The notes under the pieces were generated by a model. The model made no database searches and was not told the DNA's origin. It saw only the letters and a program-made list of their open reading frames with translations. Positions 1-8,331 of a DNA stretch of 63,091 nt are shown piece by piece. Numbering within the stretch: the stretch's first letter is position 1; each line of letters begins with the position of its first letter. The DNA comes from Pseudomonadota bacterium (GTDB lineage Bacteria > Pseudomonadota > Alphaproteobacteria > Rhizobiales > Hyphomicrobiaceae): positions 1 through 63,091 of the forward strand of contig JAEWIJ010000097.1 of the NCBI GenBank assembly GCA_023387235.1, in the 5' to 3' direction. The position numbers and the translations under genes are program-made.

Positions 1-63
1 GCGGACGAATCGCATCGGGCGCCGCAACCGGTGCCGCTGCCGGACCGGGCGCACCATCGCTAA
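1..63 (+). CDS. Possible C-terminal end of a gene entering the window from the left
   Basis: The frame starting at base 1 is open for 20 codons and stops at TAA (61-63), reading a Pro/His/Arg-rich tail ending in PLPDRAHHR. If real, it is the 3' end of a gene whose body lies outside the window. Twenty codons are too few to recognise a family, and random open frames of this size are common at high GC, so this is only a possibility. Confidence 0.2.
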   Translation, partial: ADESHRAPQPVPLPDRAHHR

Positions 64-442
64 CTCCGCTCGCTTGGCCAATGTGGCCATGCATCGCCGA
101 CTTCCCCTACCCCCTAGGGCTCTAACCCGTTGACCGGTCACGCATCCCAACGGTCCGACCCACTGCCTTTCACGTGACGGCAGTCGGCAGGAGCTCGAAA
201 CCTGACCCAGCACTTCGGTTTTGCCCCCCGGGTCGTCTTCCGGACTGTTCGCCCAGCAATGCGTCTTTATTGCGTCGTGCCAATTGCTTGACCCGCATCC
301 ACATCTTCGGTGCGACTGTTCTGCAACCGTTGGCAAGCTCAGCATGATTCGGTACCAGATGACTTAATGCCGCTTGCCGGCGAGCCGTACGTTCTGGCTC
401 AGCATCGATGCAGGAAGACGACCGAAGGAAGGCTTATCCCCG
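64..442. other. Intergenic region upstream of bcp
   Basis: No convincing gene is seen here. The stretch contains a perfect 10-bp palindrome TGACCGGTCA (131-140) preceded by T, so that TTGACC overlaps it, and an 8-bp palindrome TCACGTGA (170-177). Either could be a regulator site, but neither matches a motif I can name. A good Shine-Dalgarno stretch (GAAGGAAGG, about 423-431) precedes the bcp ATG at 443. Confidence 0.35.
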
Positions 443-925
443 ATGACCACAGCCCCGGTCGCAAAAGGCGCCAAGATCCCCGCCTTCAAGCTGCCGACGG
501 ACGACGGCCAGAGCCTCAGCCCGGCAGATTTCGCGGGCCGGCCGGCGGTCATCTACTTTTACCCGAAGGACGACACCACCGGCTGCACGACCGAGGCCAA
601 GGACTTCACGCGTCTCGCCCGCAAATTCGAGGCCGCCGGCGTCACGGTTGTCGGCATCTCGCCCGACAGCGTGAAGAGGCATCAGAAGTTTCGCGAGAAG
701 CATGAGCTCGACGTCCGCCTCGCCGCCGACGAGGATCACGCCGTCGCCGAGCGGTTCGGCGTGTGGGTCGAGAAGTCCATGTATGGCCGCAAGTTCATGG
801 GCGTCGAGCGCGCGACCTTCCTCATCGATGGCAAGGGGCGCATCGCGGAAGTCTGGCGCAAGGTCAAGGTGCCCGGTCACGCCGAGGAGGTGCTTGCCGC
901 GGCGGAGCGTCTGGCCAAGGGCTGA
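443..925 (+). CDS. bcp: Thioredoxin-dependent thiol peroxidase, Bcp/PrxQ-type peroxiredoxin
   Basis: This 160-residue protein belongs to the Bcp/PrxQ peroxiredoxins, cytoplasmic enzymes that reduce hydrogen peroxide and alkyl hydroperoxides with thioredoxin as donor. The thioredoxin-like fold covers nearly the whole chain. The peroxidatic cysteine is C48 in FYPKDDTTGCTTEAKDF, the family's PxxxTxxC motif. In E. coli Bcp the resolving cysteine lies five residues later; here that position is lysine and no other cysteine is present, so the enzyme should work as a 1-Cys type or resolve with an outside thiol. ATG 443 was chosen over an in-frame start at 374 because conservation begins about there and GAAGGAAGG precedes it. 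It stands alone, 200 bp before the PRC-barrel gene. Confidence 0.92.
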   Translation: MTTAPVAKGAKIPAFKLPTDDGQSLSPADFAGRPAVIYFYPKDDTTGCTTEAKDFTRLARKFEAAGVTVVGISPDSVKRHQKFREKHELDVRLAADEDHAVAERFGVWVEKSMYGRKFMGVERATFLIDGKGRIAEVWRKVKVPGHAEEVLAAAERLAKG

Positions 926-1128
926 GTTCCGAATCGCGGCGCGCGGCAGGTGTTGAATCCCGGCGATATTGTGGCCTATTCCGCTTATCCGGCAGGAACT
1001 TATTTGCATTGGCGGCGTTGTTGAAACTTTCCGGTTTCACCAAATAGCGGCTATCCGCTCGCACCTCCGCGAGCGGGCCGATGAGCGCCCTGATGCGGGC
1101 CTCTGCTGTCGAAGAAGGACATTATCAG

Positions 1129-1740
1129 ATGCGACGCCTCTCCCTTGCCCTTGCTGCAGCCACTGCTCTCGCGGTCGCCGCTCCGGCGCTCGCGCAACAG
1201 CCGACGCCGCCGGCCTCACCACCGGCCAGCCCGACAGCCGAGGTGCCCATTCCGCGCGGCATGTTCTTCCGCGGCCAGACCGAAGGTCAGGTCCTCTCGA
1301 GCGACAATCTCATCGGCGCCAAGATCTATGGTCCGGATGGCAAGATCATCGCTGATATCGAGGATCTTATCATGAGCTCCGACCTGCGGGTCGAAGGTGT
1401 CGTGATTGGCACCGGCGGCTTTCTCGGCGCGGGCGAGAAACGCCTCGGCGTGCGTCTCTCGGCCCTGCGCTTCGGTCCGGATGGCAAGATCACCATTCCC
1501 GAGCTGACGAAAGAGGTGATCGCGGCGCTGCCGGCCTATGAGCGCAAGACCCCGGCGAAGACGCTCCTCGAGCGCGCGACCGAGAAGGCGCGCGAGATCA
1601 CCGACCGGAGCATGGAGACCGCGAAGCCGACCATCGATCAGGCGTCCGAGGCCGCCAAGGAAGCTTACGAGAAGGCCAAGGAGGCCACCAAGGAGGCCTA
1701 CGACAAGGCCAAGGAAGCGTACGACAAACCAAAGCAGTAA
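1129..1740 (+). CDS. Secreted PRC-barrel domain protein
   Basis: A 203-residue protein with a clear Sec signal peptide (RRLSLALAAATALAVAAPALAQ, cleavage after ALA). A proline-rich linker leads to a PRC-barrel domain at about residues 50-125, containing LIGAKIYGPDGKIIADIEDL and a GEKRLGVRLSAL strand. The C-terminal third is a Lys/Glu/Ala-rich helical tail of repeated EAYEKAKEA-like units, probably coiled coil. PRC-barrel proteins of this kind are common in the periplasm of Rhizobiales but their role is not defined. ATG 1129 has an AAGGA about ten bases upstream and puts the signal peptide at the N terminus; an in-frame ATG at 1081 is less likely. A strong terminator follows. Confidence 0.85.
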   Translation: MRRLSLALAAATALAVAAPALAQQPTPPASPPASPTAEVPIPRGMFFRGQTEGQVLSSDNLIGAKIYGPDGKIIADIEDLIMSSDLRVEGVVIGTGGFLGAGEKRLGVRLSALRFGPDGKITIPELTKEVIAALPAYERKTPAKTLLERATEKAREITDRSMETAKPTIDQASEAAKEAYEKAKEATKEAYDKAKEAYDKPKQ

Positions 1741-1763
1741 CGAGCGCGGCTCAGGAATGCAGT

Positions 1764-1800
1764 CGGGCGTCGGCAGAGAATGCCGGCGCCCGTCGTTTTT
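1764..1800 (+). terminator. Intrinsic terminator after the PRC-barrel gene
   Basis: Twelve-base arms (1764-1775 and 1781-1792, one G-U pair) enclose a GAGAA loop and are followed by TCGTTTTT. It lies 24 bp after the stop of the PRC-barrel gene and also separates it from the convergent thiolase gene. Confidence 0.85.
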
Positions 1801-1818
1801 GGGGGATCGCGCCCTCGC

Positions 1819-3102
1819 TCAGGTGCGCGCGCTCTCCATGATCGCGGCCACGCCCATGCCGCCGGCCGTGCAGATCGAGATGAGACCGCGCCCGCCCTTC
1901 TCGCCGAGCAGCTTGGCCAGCAGCGCCGCGATGCGTCCGCCCGTCGCCGCGAAAGGATGCCCGACGGCGAGCGATGAGCCTTTCACATTCATCTTCGTGC
2001 GATCGATCGGGCCGAGCGGCGCGTCCTTCCCGAGCCGCTCCTTGCAGTAGGCCGGATCCTCCCACGCCCTCAGCGTGCAGAGCACCTGCGCCGCGAATGC
2101 CTCATGGATCTCGTAGAAATCGAAATCCTGAAGCGCGATGCCGGTGCGGTCGAGCAGGCGCGAGACGGCGATCGTCGGCGCCATGAGCAAACCTTCGCCG
2201 GCGACGAAATCGACGGCCGCCGTCTGGGCCGCTGCGAAGTACGCGAGGATCGGCAGGCCGCGCGCGCGCGCCCAATCCTCCGAAGCGAGCAGCACCGCGG
2301 AGGCACCGTCCGTAAGCGGCGTCGAGTTGCCGGCCGTGAGCGTCGCCCGCTCGGACTTGTCGAACGCCGTCTTCAGCGAAGCGAGACGCTCGATGCTGAT
2401 GTCCGGTCGAAGGTTGTTGTCCCGGAACACGCCAGCGTGCGGCACGATGAGATCGTCGAAGTAGCCCGTGCGGTAGGCTTCCGCGGCCTTGATGTGGCTT
2501 TCGTAGGCGAGCTGGTCCTGGTCCTGGCGCGAGATCTTCCAGTGCTGCGCCATCAGCTCGCAGTGCTGGCCCATGGAGAGCCCCGTCCGCGGTTCGGAGA
2601 CGGAGGGCGGCAACGGCATGAGCTCACCCGGGCGAAAGCCCTTGAAGGCCGCGAGCTTATCCTTGAACGAGCGCGCGTTCTGCACGGCGACGAGCCGCTT
2701 GGCGAGCGGCTTCGAGACCACGATCGGCGCATCGGAGGTCGTATCGGAGCCGCAGGCGATGCCCGACTCGATCTCGCCGATCGCGATCTTGGCGGCAAGA
2801 CCCATGGCGGCCTGGAGGCCGGTGCCGCAGGCCTGGATGAGCGTCGTCCCCGGCGTGGTCGGCGCGAGCTTCGTCCCGAGCACGGCTTCTCGCGCGATAT
2901 TCCAGTCCCGCGAGTGCGAGACGACCGAGCCGCCGACCACCTCGTCGACATGCACGCCGGCAAGGCCGAAGCGATCGACGAGGCCGCTCAGCGCCGCCGT
3001 CAGCATGTCGAGATTGCCGAGGTCGGCATAGAGCGTATTGGAGCGGCAGAAGGGAATGCGCATGCCGCCGACGACGGCGACCCTTCTCGTGGATTGTTGC
3101 AT
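1819..3102 (-). CDS. fadI: Acetyl-CoA C-acyltransferase, FadI/HADHB-type thiolase
   Basis: A 427-residue degradative thiolase that cleaves 3-ketoacyl-CoA with CoA in fatty-acid beta-oxidation. The acyl-accepting cysteine is C92 in LIQACGTGLQAA. The catalytic histidine regions are FYEIHEAFAAQ and SLAVGHPFAATGGR, and the second cysteine lies in CTAGGMGVAAI. The inserted segment with PLAKRLVAVQNAR and ELMPLPPSVSEPRTGLSMG follows the FadI/HADHB subgroup rather than short biosynthetic thiolases such as PhaA. No FadJ/FadB partner is adjacent. ATG 3102 fits the usual N terminus (QQSTRRVAVVGGMRIPF); an in-frame GTG at 3123 would add seven residues and neither has a strong ribosome site. Confidence 0.88.
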   Translation of the reverse strand: MQQSTRRVAVVGGMRIPFCRSNTLYADLGNLDMLTAALSGLVDRFGLAGVHVDEVVGGSVVSHSRDWNIAREAVLGTKLAPTTPGTTLIQACGTGLQAAMGLAAKIAIGEIESGIACGSDTTSDAPIVVSKPLAKRLVAVQNARSFKDKLAAFKGFRPGELMPLPPSVSEPRTGLSMGQHCELMAQHWKISRQDQDQLAYESHIKAAEAYRTGYFDDLIVPHAGVFRDNNLRPDISIERLASLKTAFDKSERATLTAGNSTPLTDGASAVLLASEDWARARGLPILAYFAAAQTAAVDFVAGEGLLMAPTIAVSRLLDRTGIALQDFDFYEIHEAFAAQVLCTLRAWEDPAYCKERLGKDAPLGPIDRTKMNVKGSSLAVGHPFAATGGRIAALLAKLLGEKGGRGLISICTAGGMGVAAIMESART

Positions 3103-3458
3103 GAACCCGGTTTCCCGCTCCACTGATGCTGTTCCGCCTCTCGTGCCTCATGTAGCTGGAATCGCCCGGCAGCGCCACGCTGCAGGCCCACGAGGCCGGG
3201 GGCAAACCGGCGTTACTCGTTTGCATCAGATCGCCGGCAAGCGACCGCGATGCGGCCGTAAGGCCTTCCAATTTCGAGCGGACTGCAGCAATAACAACAT
3301 GTGGCGACATTGCGGCAAGCCTTTGAGAAGGCTCGCCATGGGTTCGATGGTGCCACCGTCCATTTAGGATCGGCGTTGACGAAATATAAAGCGGGGATCA
3401 GGCCACGATCTTCGCTGGTGCTTGTTTGTGTTCAAAACCAGAAGATGCGGACACTCAG
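3103..3458. other. Divergent intergenic region between thiolase and L,D-transpeptidase genes
   Basis: About 350 bases without a convincing gene between two divergently transcribed genes, so promoters for both must lie here. The part from about 3270 to 3400 is visibly more AT-rich. TTGACG occurs at 3376-3381, but no -10 sits at the right distance. I see no clear operator or hairpin. Confidence 0.4.
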
Positions 3459-4772
3459 ATGATCGTAGCCATGCGGGAAGATGCCACCGAGGGGTCGCGC
3501 GCGCGTCGGGGTAGGTGCGCGCTTGCGCTTGCCCTCACGCTGACGGTGCCGCTGGGCCCGGCCAGCGCTTCGGAAGGCAATAGCTGGGTCAACAGCGCCT
3601 GGACCAACGGCGCCTACGCGAGCAGCTACACGCAGCCGCCGGCCTATGACCATTCGTTCGCACGACAGTGGGAAGCGAACCCGCCGAAGGGCTTTCCCAC
3701 GCTCTCGCCGGAGAACATCGCGGCATTGAAAGAGGCCATCAAGCGCTACACCGATATCGTGGCGCGCGGCGGCTGGCAGCCGCTTGCCGAAACGCAACTG
3801 CAGCCGGGCGACAGCGGCACCGGCGTCATGCTCCTCCGCCAGCGCCTCGCCATGTCGGGCGATCTGCGCGACAACGACGACTTCGGCACCTCCTTCTTCG
3901 ATGGCTCCGTCGACCGTGCCGTGCGCCGCTTCCAGGCTTCGAACGGCCTGACGCCGACCGGCATCGTCGACAAGCGCACGGTCGCGGCGCTCAACGTCTC
4001 GGCGGCGGCGCGCCTGCGCCAGCTCAAGACGAACTTGAGCCGTCTCACCGAGATGACGCGCTCGCTGCCCAAGCGCTACATCGTCGTCAACATTCCGGCC
4101 GCGCAGATCGAAGCCGTCGAGAACGACAAGGTCGTCTCGCGTCACGCCGGCGTCGTCGGCAAGACGGACCGCCAGACGCCGATCCTGCGCTCGCACATCC
4201 ACGAGCTGAACTTCAATCCCATCTGGCATCTGCCGCCGACCGTGATCCAGAAGGATCTCATCCCGAACGGCCGCGCGATGGCGAAGAAGAACCAGGACAT
4301 CCTCGCCAAGTTCGGCATCGACGCGTACGGCGGTGACGGCAAGAAGCTCGACAGCACGAAGATCAACTGGAGCAGCCCGGCGACGGCCGGCCTCACGTAC
4401 CGCCAGAAGCCGGGCCCCGAGAATCCGCTGGGCTTCGTGAAGATCAACTTCCACAACAGCTACTCGGTCTACATGCACGACACGCCGTCGGACCGCATGT
4501 TCGGCCGCAACTTCCGTGCCGCAAGCTCGGGCTGCGTGCGCGTGCAAGGCATCGAGCAGCTCGCGACGTGGCTCATGGAAGACCAGGGCTGGGACAAGGA
4601 GCGCGTGCTCGCCATGAAGAAGTCGGGCGAGCGCCTGGACGTCCGTCTGAAGAAGCCGATGCCGCTCTACTTCGTCTATATGACCGCCTGGGCGACCGAG
4701 GATGGCGTCATTCAGTTCCGTCGCGACCTCTACCAGCGCGATGGCGTCGGCGAGACGGCTTCGGCGTACTGA
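3459..4772 (+). CDS. L,D-transpeptidase (YkuD) with peptidoglycan-binding domain
   Basis: A periplasmic enzyme of about 437 residues expected to form 3-3 cross-links in peptidoglycan or attach proteins to it. It starts with a basic segment and a hydrophobic signal (CALALALTLTVPLGPASA). A PG_binding_1 domain (LQPGDSGTGVMLLRQRL to GIVDKRTVAALNV) precedes the YkuD domain, which begins at YIVVNIPAAQIEAVE. The active site is HDTPSDRMFGRNFRAASSGC followed by VRV, with the nucleophilic cysteine in SSGCVRV. The architecture resembles the YcbB/LdtD group. ATG 3459 was chosen; TTG 3426 and ATG 3471 are also in frame and keep the signal peptide. Confidence 0.9.
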   Translation: MIVAMREDATEGSRARRGRCALALALTLTVPLGPASASEGNSWVNSAWTNGAYASSYTQPPAYDHSFARQWEANPPKGFPTLSPENIAALKEAIKRYTDIVARGGWQPLAETQLQPGDSGTGVMLLRQRLAMSGDLRDNDDFGTSFFDGSVDRAVRRFQASNGLTPTGIVDKRTVAALNVSAAARLRQLKTNLSRLTEMTRSLPKRYIVVNIPAAQIEAVENDKVVSRHAGVVGKTDRQTPILRSHIHELNFNPIWHLPPTVIQKDLIPNGRAMAKKNQDILAKFGIDAYGGDGKKLDSTKINWSSPATAGLTYRQKPGPENPLGFVKINFHNSYSVYMHDTPSDRMFGRNFRAASSGCVRVQGIEQLATWLMEDQGWDKERVLAMKKSGERLDVRLKKPMPLYFVYMTAWATEDGVIQFRRDLYQRDGVGETASAY

Positions 4773-5106
4773 TCCTCAACGCGTCGGATCGGGATCGGTC
4801 GGCGGCGGTCTGCCGGGTGGCGGCAGATCGGGAACGGGAATCGGCGGCGGTGGCGGCGGATTGTCGTCGGGACGCGAGGGATCGATCGACGGCGGCAGCG
4901 GTGGCGGCGGATTGGGTTTTGGCACCGGATCCTTCGCCCCATGCCACGTGCGGGGCCAAAAATCAGGCACACGCGACACCGCGCGCAATATCGGTCCAGA
5001 TTGGAAATGGCAATTCACGCCGGCTGCTCCACGCTGCGGGTGTTCGTTCGCAAGCTTCCACGTGCCTGCTGAACACCCGAGCGCAGCCGCCGTTCCCAAT
5101 CCTCGC
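4773..5106. other. Intergenic region with Gly/Pro-coding low-complexity DNA
   Basis: The first 160 bases (about 4781-4935) are a G-rich quasi-repeat of GGCGGCGG and GGATCGGG units. Read on the minus strand they give a proline-rich tail (units such as NPPPPLPPSIDPSRPDD and PIPVPDLPPPGRPPP) ending at a stop at 4776-4778. A minus-strand gene of about 67 codons could start at a GTG near 4980, but no ribosome site supports it. The remainder up to the pirin stop looks empty. Confidence 0.3.
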
Positions 5107-6024
5107 TCACTCCGGCAGCGGAATGAACTCCGCCGCATCGCCCGGCACGGCGCCAAAGCGCTTGGCTTTCCAATCCGCCTTCGCCGCGTTGATGCGGTCC
5201 TGTGACGATGACACGAAGTTCCACCAGATATGCCGCGGACCATCCATGGGCTCGCCGCCGAGCAGCATGAGCCGCGCGTGACTCAAGGCGAGGATCGAGA
5301 TGCGGTCGCCGGGCCGGAACACGAGAAGGCGCCCGGGCTCGAAGCGATCGCCCGCGATGTCGATCTCGCCCGAAACGAGATAAACCGCCCGCTCGTCGTA
5401 GGCCGGATCGAGCGGCAGCACCGCGCCGGGCGCCAGTACGGCCTCCGCATAGAAGCTCGGATGCGGAAACTCGACAGGCGAGCGCTGGCCATAAAGCTCG
5501 CCCATGACGAGCCGCACGCGCTTGCCTTCACCGGTGATGCGCGGCAGCTCGTCGGTGCCATGATGGGCGAACGTCGCGACGACCTCCTCATGCGACTTCG
5601 GCAGCGCCGCCCAGGCCTGAATGCCGAAGAGGTCGTGCGGCTTGGCGCGCACCTCGGGGCTCGTGCGCTCCGAATGAACGATGCCGGAACCGGCGGACAT
5701 CAGGTTCAGCTCGCCGGGCTTGATCGGCAGGGACGTACCGAGACTGTCGCGATGCCAGATCTCGCCCTGGAAGAGATAGGTCACCGTCGCGAGGCCGATA
5801 TGGGGGTGCGGGCGCACATCCATGCCGGCGCCGAGCAGGAACTCCGCCGGTCCCATCTGGTCGAAGAAAATGAACGGTCCGACCATCTGCTTCTTGGCCG
5901 AGGGGAGCGCGCGGCGCACCTCGAACCCGCCGATGTCGCGGGCGCGCGGCACGATGACATGCTCGATGGCGTCGCACGAATGGGCGTCGCCCGGGATGGG
6001 GTCGTGATCAGGGAGCTGGCTCAT
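5107..6024 (-). CDS. Pirin family protein
   Basis: A 305-residue double-cupin protein of the pirin family; members bind a metal and some have quercetinase activity, while others act as regulators. The N-terminal cupin carries RPHPHIGLATVTYLFQGE and later SAGSGIVHSE, giving the His-x-His, His and Glu ligand set of pirins, so the metal site looks intact. The C-terminal cupin contains YDERAVYLVSGEIDIAG. ATG 6024 is well supported by AAGGAGG just upstream; the open frame continues further but without similarity. It is divergent from hrcA, and an inverted repeat (6065-6080) lies about 40 bp upstream. Substrate is unknown. Confidence 0.9.
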   Translation of the reverse strand: MSQLPDHDPIPGDAHSCDAIEHVIVPRARDIGGFEVRRALPSAKKQMVGPFIFFDQMGPAEFLLGAGMDVRPHPHIGLATVTYLFQGEIWHRDSLGTSLPIKPGELNLMSAGSGIVHSERTSPEVRAKPHDLFGIQAWAALPKSHEEVVATFAHHGTDELPRITGEGKRVRLVMGELYGQRSPVEFPHPSFYAEAVLAPGAVLPLDPAYDERAVYLVSGEIDIAGDRFEPGRLLVFRPGDRISILALSHARLMLLGGEPMDGPRHIWWNFVSSSQDRINAAKADWKAKRFGAVPGDAAEFIPLPE

Positions 6025-6064
6025 GGTGGGCCTCCTTGGCTGTCCACTGGCGCACATGTTCGTT

Positions 6065-6080
6065 GCACTAGCATTAGTGC
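6065..6080. promoter_or_regulatory. Inverted repeat, possible operator upstream of the pirin gene
   Basis: GCACTA and TAGTGC form perfect 6-bp arms around GCAT. The site lies 41 bp upstream of the pirin ATG and 117 bp upstream of hrcA. It shares GCACT/AGTGC with the CIRCE element of HrcA, but CIRCE has a 9-bp spacer and longer arms, so I do not call it CIRCE. Confidence 0.35.
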
Positions 6081-6196
6081 GAGCATAGGCGCGTCCCGGC
6101 GCTCCGCAAGGCATTGAAATCAGGCGACGCCGCACCAGTTTGACGAACGATCGGGGCATTTCTAACATGCTGCGGACTGCGCCCTGGAGGTGAGGA

Positions 6197-7267
6197 TTGG
6201 ACCATCCCATGAAGGAGCCTGCGACCGGGCTCATCCAGCTCAACGAGCGCACGCGCGAAATCTTCCGCCGCATCGTCGAATCTTATCTGGCGACCGGCGA
6301 GCCCGTCGGCTCGCGCAGCCTCTCGCGTCACCTGCCCATGACGCTATCGCCCGCATCCGTGCGCAACGTGATGTCGGACCTCGAGCACCTCGGCCTCATC
6401 TATGCGCCGCACACATCCGCCGGACGCTTGCCGACGCAGACCGGTCTCCGCCTCTTCGTCGACGGGCTGCTCGAAGTCGGCAATCTGACGGACGAGGAAC
6501 GCCGCCGCATCGAGTCCCAGATCAAGGTGAAGCAGCAGCGCTCCGTCGATCAGGTCCTGGCCGAAGCCGGCGACATGATCTCCGGCCTCTCGCATTGCGC
6601 CGGTCTCGTCATCAGCGAGAAGCGTGACGGTCATCTCAAGCACATCGAGTTCGTGCCGCTCGAGCCGGGCAAGGCCCTCGTCGTCCTCGTCGGCGAGGAT
6701 CAGTCCGTCGAGAACCGCGTGATCAATATTCCACGCGGGCTGCCGCCTTCGGCGCTCATCGAGGCGACGAACTATCTCAATGCTCACATCCGCGGCCTAA
6801 ACCTCGGCGAGGCCCGGGCGACCATCGAGCGGCAGCTCGCTTCCGCCAAGGCCGAGCTCGATTCGCTGACGAAGAAGGTCATCGAGGCGGGGCTTGCAAC
6901 GTGGTCGGGCTCCGGCGACGACCGCAAGAGCCTCATCGTGCGCGGGCAGGGAAATCTGCTCAAGGACCTGACAGCCATCGAGGATCTCGAGCGCATTCGC
7001 CAGCTCTTCGACGACCTCGAGGCGAAGCGCGAGCTCATCCAGCTCCTCGGCCTCGCCGAAAAGGGTGACGGCGTCCATATCTTCATCGGCTCGGAGAACC
7101 AGCTCTTCTCGCTCTCGGGATCGTCGCTGATCGTCTCGCCCTTCCGCGATTCCTCGCGCCAGATCGTCGGCGTGCTCGGCGTGATCGGCCCGACGCGCCT
7201 CAATTATGCGCGGATCATCCCGATGGTCGACTACACTGCACGCCTGATCAGCCGCACTTTGACTTGA
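6197..7267 (+). CDS. hrcA: Heat-inducible transcription repressor HrcA
   Basis: HrcA (356 residues) is the DNA-binding repressor of chaperonin-type heat-shock genes, acting on CIRCE operators. The N-terminal winged helix covers about residues 10-90 with LNERTREIFRRIVESYLATG, EPVGSRSLSRHL and the wing SPASVRNVMSDLEHLGLI followed by HTSAGRLPT. The GAF-like core and C-terminal segments include NIPRGLPPSALIEATNYLN and VGVLGVIGPTRLNYARIIPMV. The chosen TTG start at 6197 has GGAGG six bases upstream; ATG 6209, four codons later, is an alternative. It is followed by grpE at 118 bp, the usual hrcA-grpE arrangement. No CIRCE copy is visible within the window. Confidence 0.95.
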   Translation: MDHPMKEPATGLIQLNERTREIFRRIVESYLATGEPVGSRSLSRHLPMTLSPASVRNVMSDLEHLGLIYAPHTSAGRLPTQTGLRLFVDGLLEVGNLTDEERRRIESQIKVKQQRSVDQVLAEAGDMISGLSHCAGLVISEKRDGHLKHIEFVPLEPGKALVVLVGEDQSVENRVINIPRGLPPSALIEATNYLNAHIRGLNLGEARATIERQLASAKAELDSLTKKVIEAGLATWSGSGDDRKSLIVRGQGNLLKDLTAIEDLERIRQLFDDLEAKRELIQLLGLAEKGDGVHIFIGSENQLFSLSGSSLIVSPFRDSSRQIVGVLGVIGPTRLNYARIIPMVDYTARLISRTLT

Positions 7268-7385
7268 TTTTGGGGCCCCGGGTCATGATATGCGAGGGTC
7301 GGGCGCGACCGCCCGCCGGACGCTCGGACCCGGCGGCCTGTCGAACATCTTGTCGCGCCATCGATGCGGACGAGCACGAGGACAC

Positions 7386-8129
7386 ATGAGCAACCAGACC
7401 CACGACCCCCAGGCGCCGGGGCATGGCACCGGGGCGCCGGAGCCTGACTTGAACGGCCCGGGCGCCACGACAGCCCAGCGCGATGCAGCCGCTGCCGAAT
7501 ATCGCCAACAGGCGGGCGAAGGCGCCGAGACGGCCGGCCAGCCGTCGGAGACGTCGCAGCTTCAGGCCCTGCAGACCGAGGTCCGCGATCTCAAGGACCA
7601 GGTGCTGCGCGGCTATGCCGAGATGGACAACATCCGCAAGCGCGCCGAGCGCGAGCGCGCCGACACGCAGAAGTATGCCGTATCCAAGTTCGCGCGCGAC
7701 ATGCTGTCGGTCGCCGACAACCTCGAGCGGGCGCTGGCCGCGGTGCCGACCGACACCTCCGATCCGGTCCTCAAGGGCCTCCTCGACGGCGTGACCGTGA
7801 CCGAGCGCGGGCTTGCCGGCGTGCTCGAGCGTTACGGCATCAAGCGCATCGCCGCGGAGGGCGCGCCCTTCGATCCCCACCAGCATCAGGCCGTCATGGA
7901 GCACCAGGATCCGAGCGTGCCGAACGGCACGGTCGTGCGCGTGTTCGAGGCCGGCTACATGATCGGTGATCGGGTTCTGCGCCCGGCCTCCGTCGTCGTC
8001 GCCAAGGGCGGCCCCAAGGTCGACAGGGCCGCGACGACGCAGGGTGCAGAGGCAACGGTCGATGCGCCCGAAGCCGGTAATGACAATGCCGACGACGACG
8101 CTGCGCCAGGCCCGTCGGAAAGGGCATAA
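7386..8129 (+). CDS. grpE: Nucleotide exchange factor GrpE
   Basis: GrpE (247 residues) is the cytoplasmic nucleotide exchange factor that releases ADP from DnaK. A disordered acidic N terminus rich in Pro, Gly and Ala leads to the long dimerising helix (QLQALQTEVRDLKDQVLRGY, then AEMDNIRKRAERERADTQKY), followed by FARDMLSVADNLERAL. The C-terminal beta domain has GAPFDPHQHQAVM and GYMIGDRVLRPASVVVAKG. It is slightly longer than the usual 190-210 residues because of extended acidic tails. ATG 7386 has GAGG upstream; an earlier in-frame start at 7290 gives an unrelated Arg-rich leader. dnaK follows 200 bp later. Confidence 0.95.
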   Translation: MSNQTHDPQAPGHGTGAPEPDLNGPGATTAQRDAAAAEYRQQAGEGAETAGQPSETSQLQALQTEVRDLKDQVLRGYAEMDNIRKRAERERADTQKYAVSKFARDMLSVADNLERALAAVPTDTSDPVLKGLLDGVTVTERGLAGVLERYGIKRIAAEGAPFDPHQHQAVMEHQDPSVPNGTVVRVFEAGYMIGDRVLRPASVVVAKGGPKVDRAATTQGAEATVDAPEAGNDNADDDAAPGPSERA

Positions 8130-8181
8130 GCCTCATGCAATCTGGCAGTGCAAAATTGTCACAAGGGTGTGGGCCGCGGGC

Positions 8182-8211
8182 GTTGCAGGGCCTCCGGCGC
8201 ACTCCTATATA
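8182..8211 (+). promoter_or_regulatory. Candidate RpoH (sigma-32) promoter for dnaKJ
   Basis: GTTGCA (8182-8187), a 16-bp spacer and CCTATATA (8204-8211) resemble the heat-shock consensus CTTGAA / CYTATNT. The position, about 120 bp before dnaK in the gap after grpE, suits a heat-inducible dnaK promoter. The -35 match is partial. Confidence 0.45.
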
Positions 8212-8331
8212 CCGGTGAGCCAAATCACCAACTCCAGGGAACCGGAGCTGCCGACCCCCGCGGGTTTCAAGCACTATCGGGTGCCGTAGCGGACCCGGCC
8301 GGTTTGCCGCAACGAGAGGATTGAGAAGAAA

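Noticed and set aside
2104..3126. 340-codon plus-strand frame opposite the thiolase gene
   Set aside because: The thiolase on the minus strand has all catalytic motifs; the plus frame is Arg-rich with no similarity.
6065..6080. CIRCE element
   Set aside because: The repeat shares GCACT/AGTGC with CIRCE but the spacer is far too short and the outer bases do not match TTAGCACTC-N9-GAGTGCTAA.
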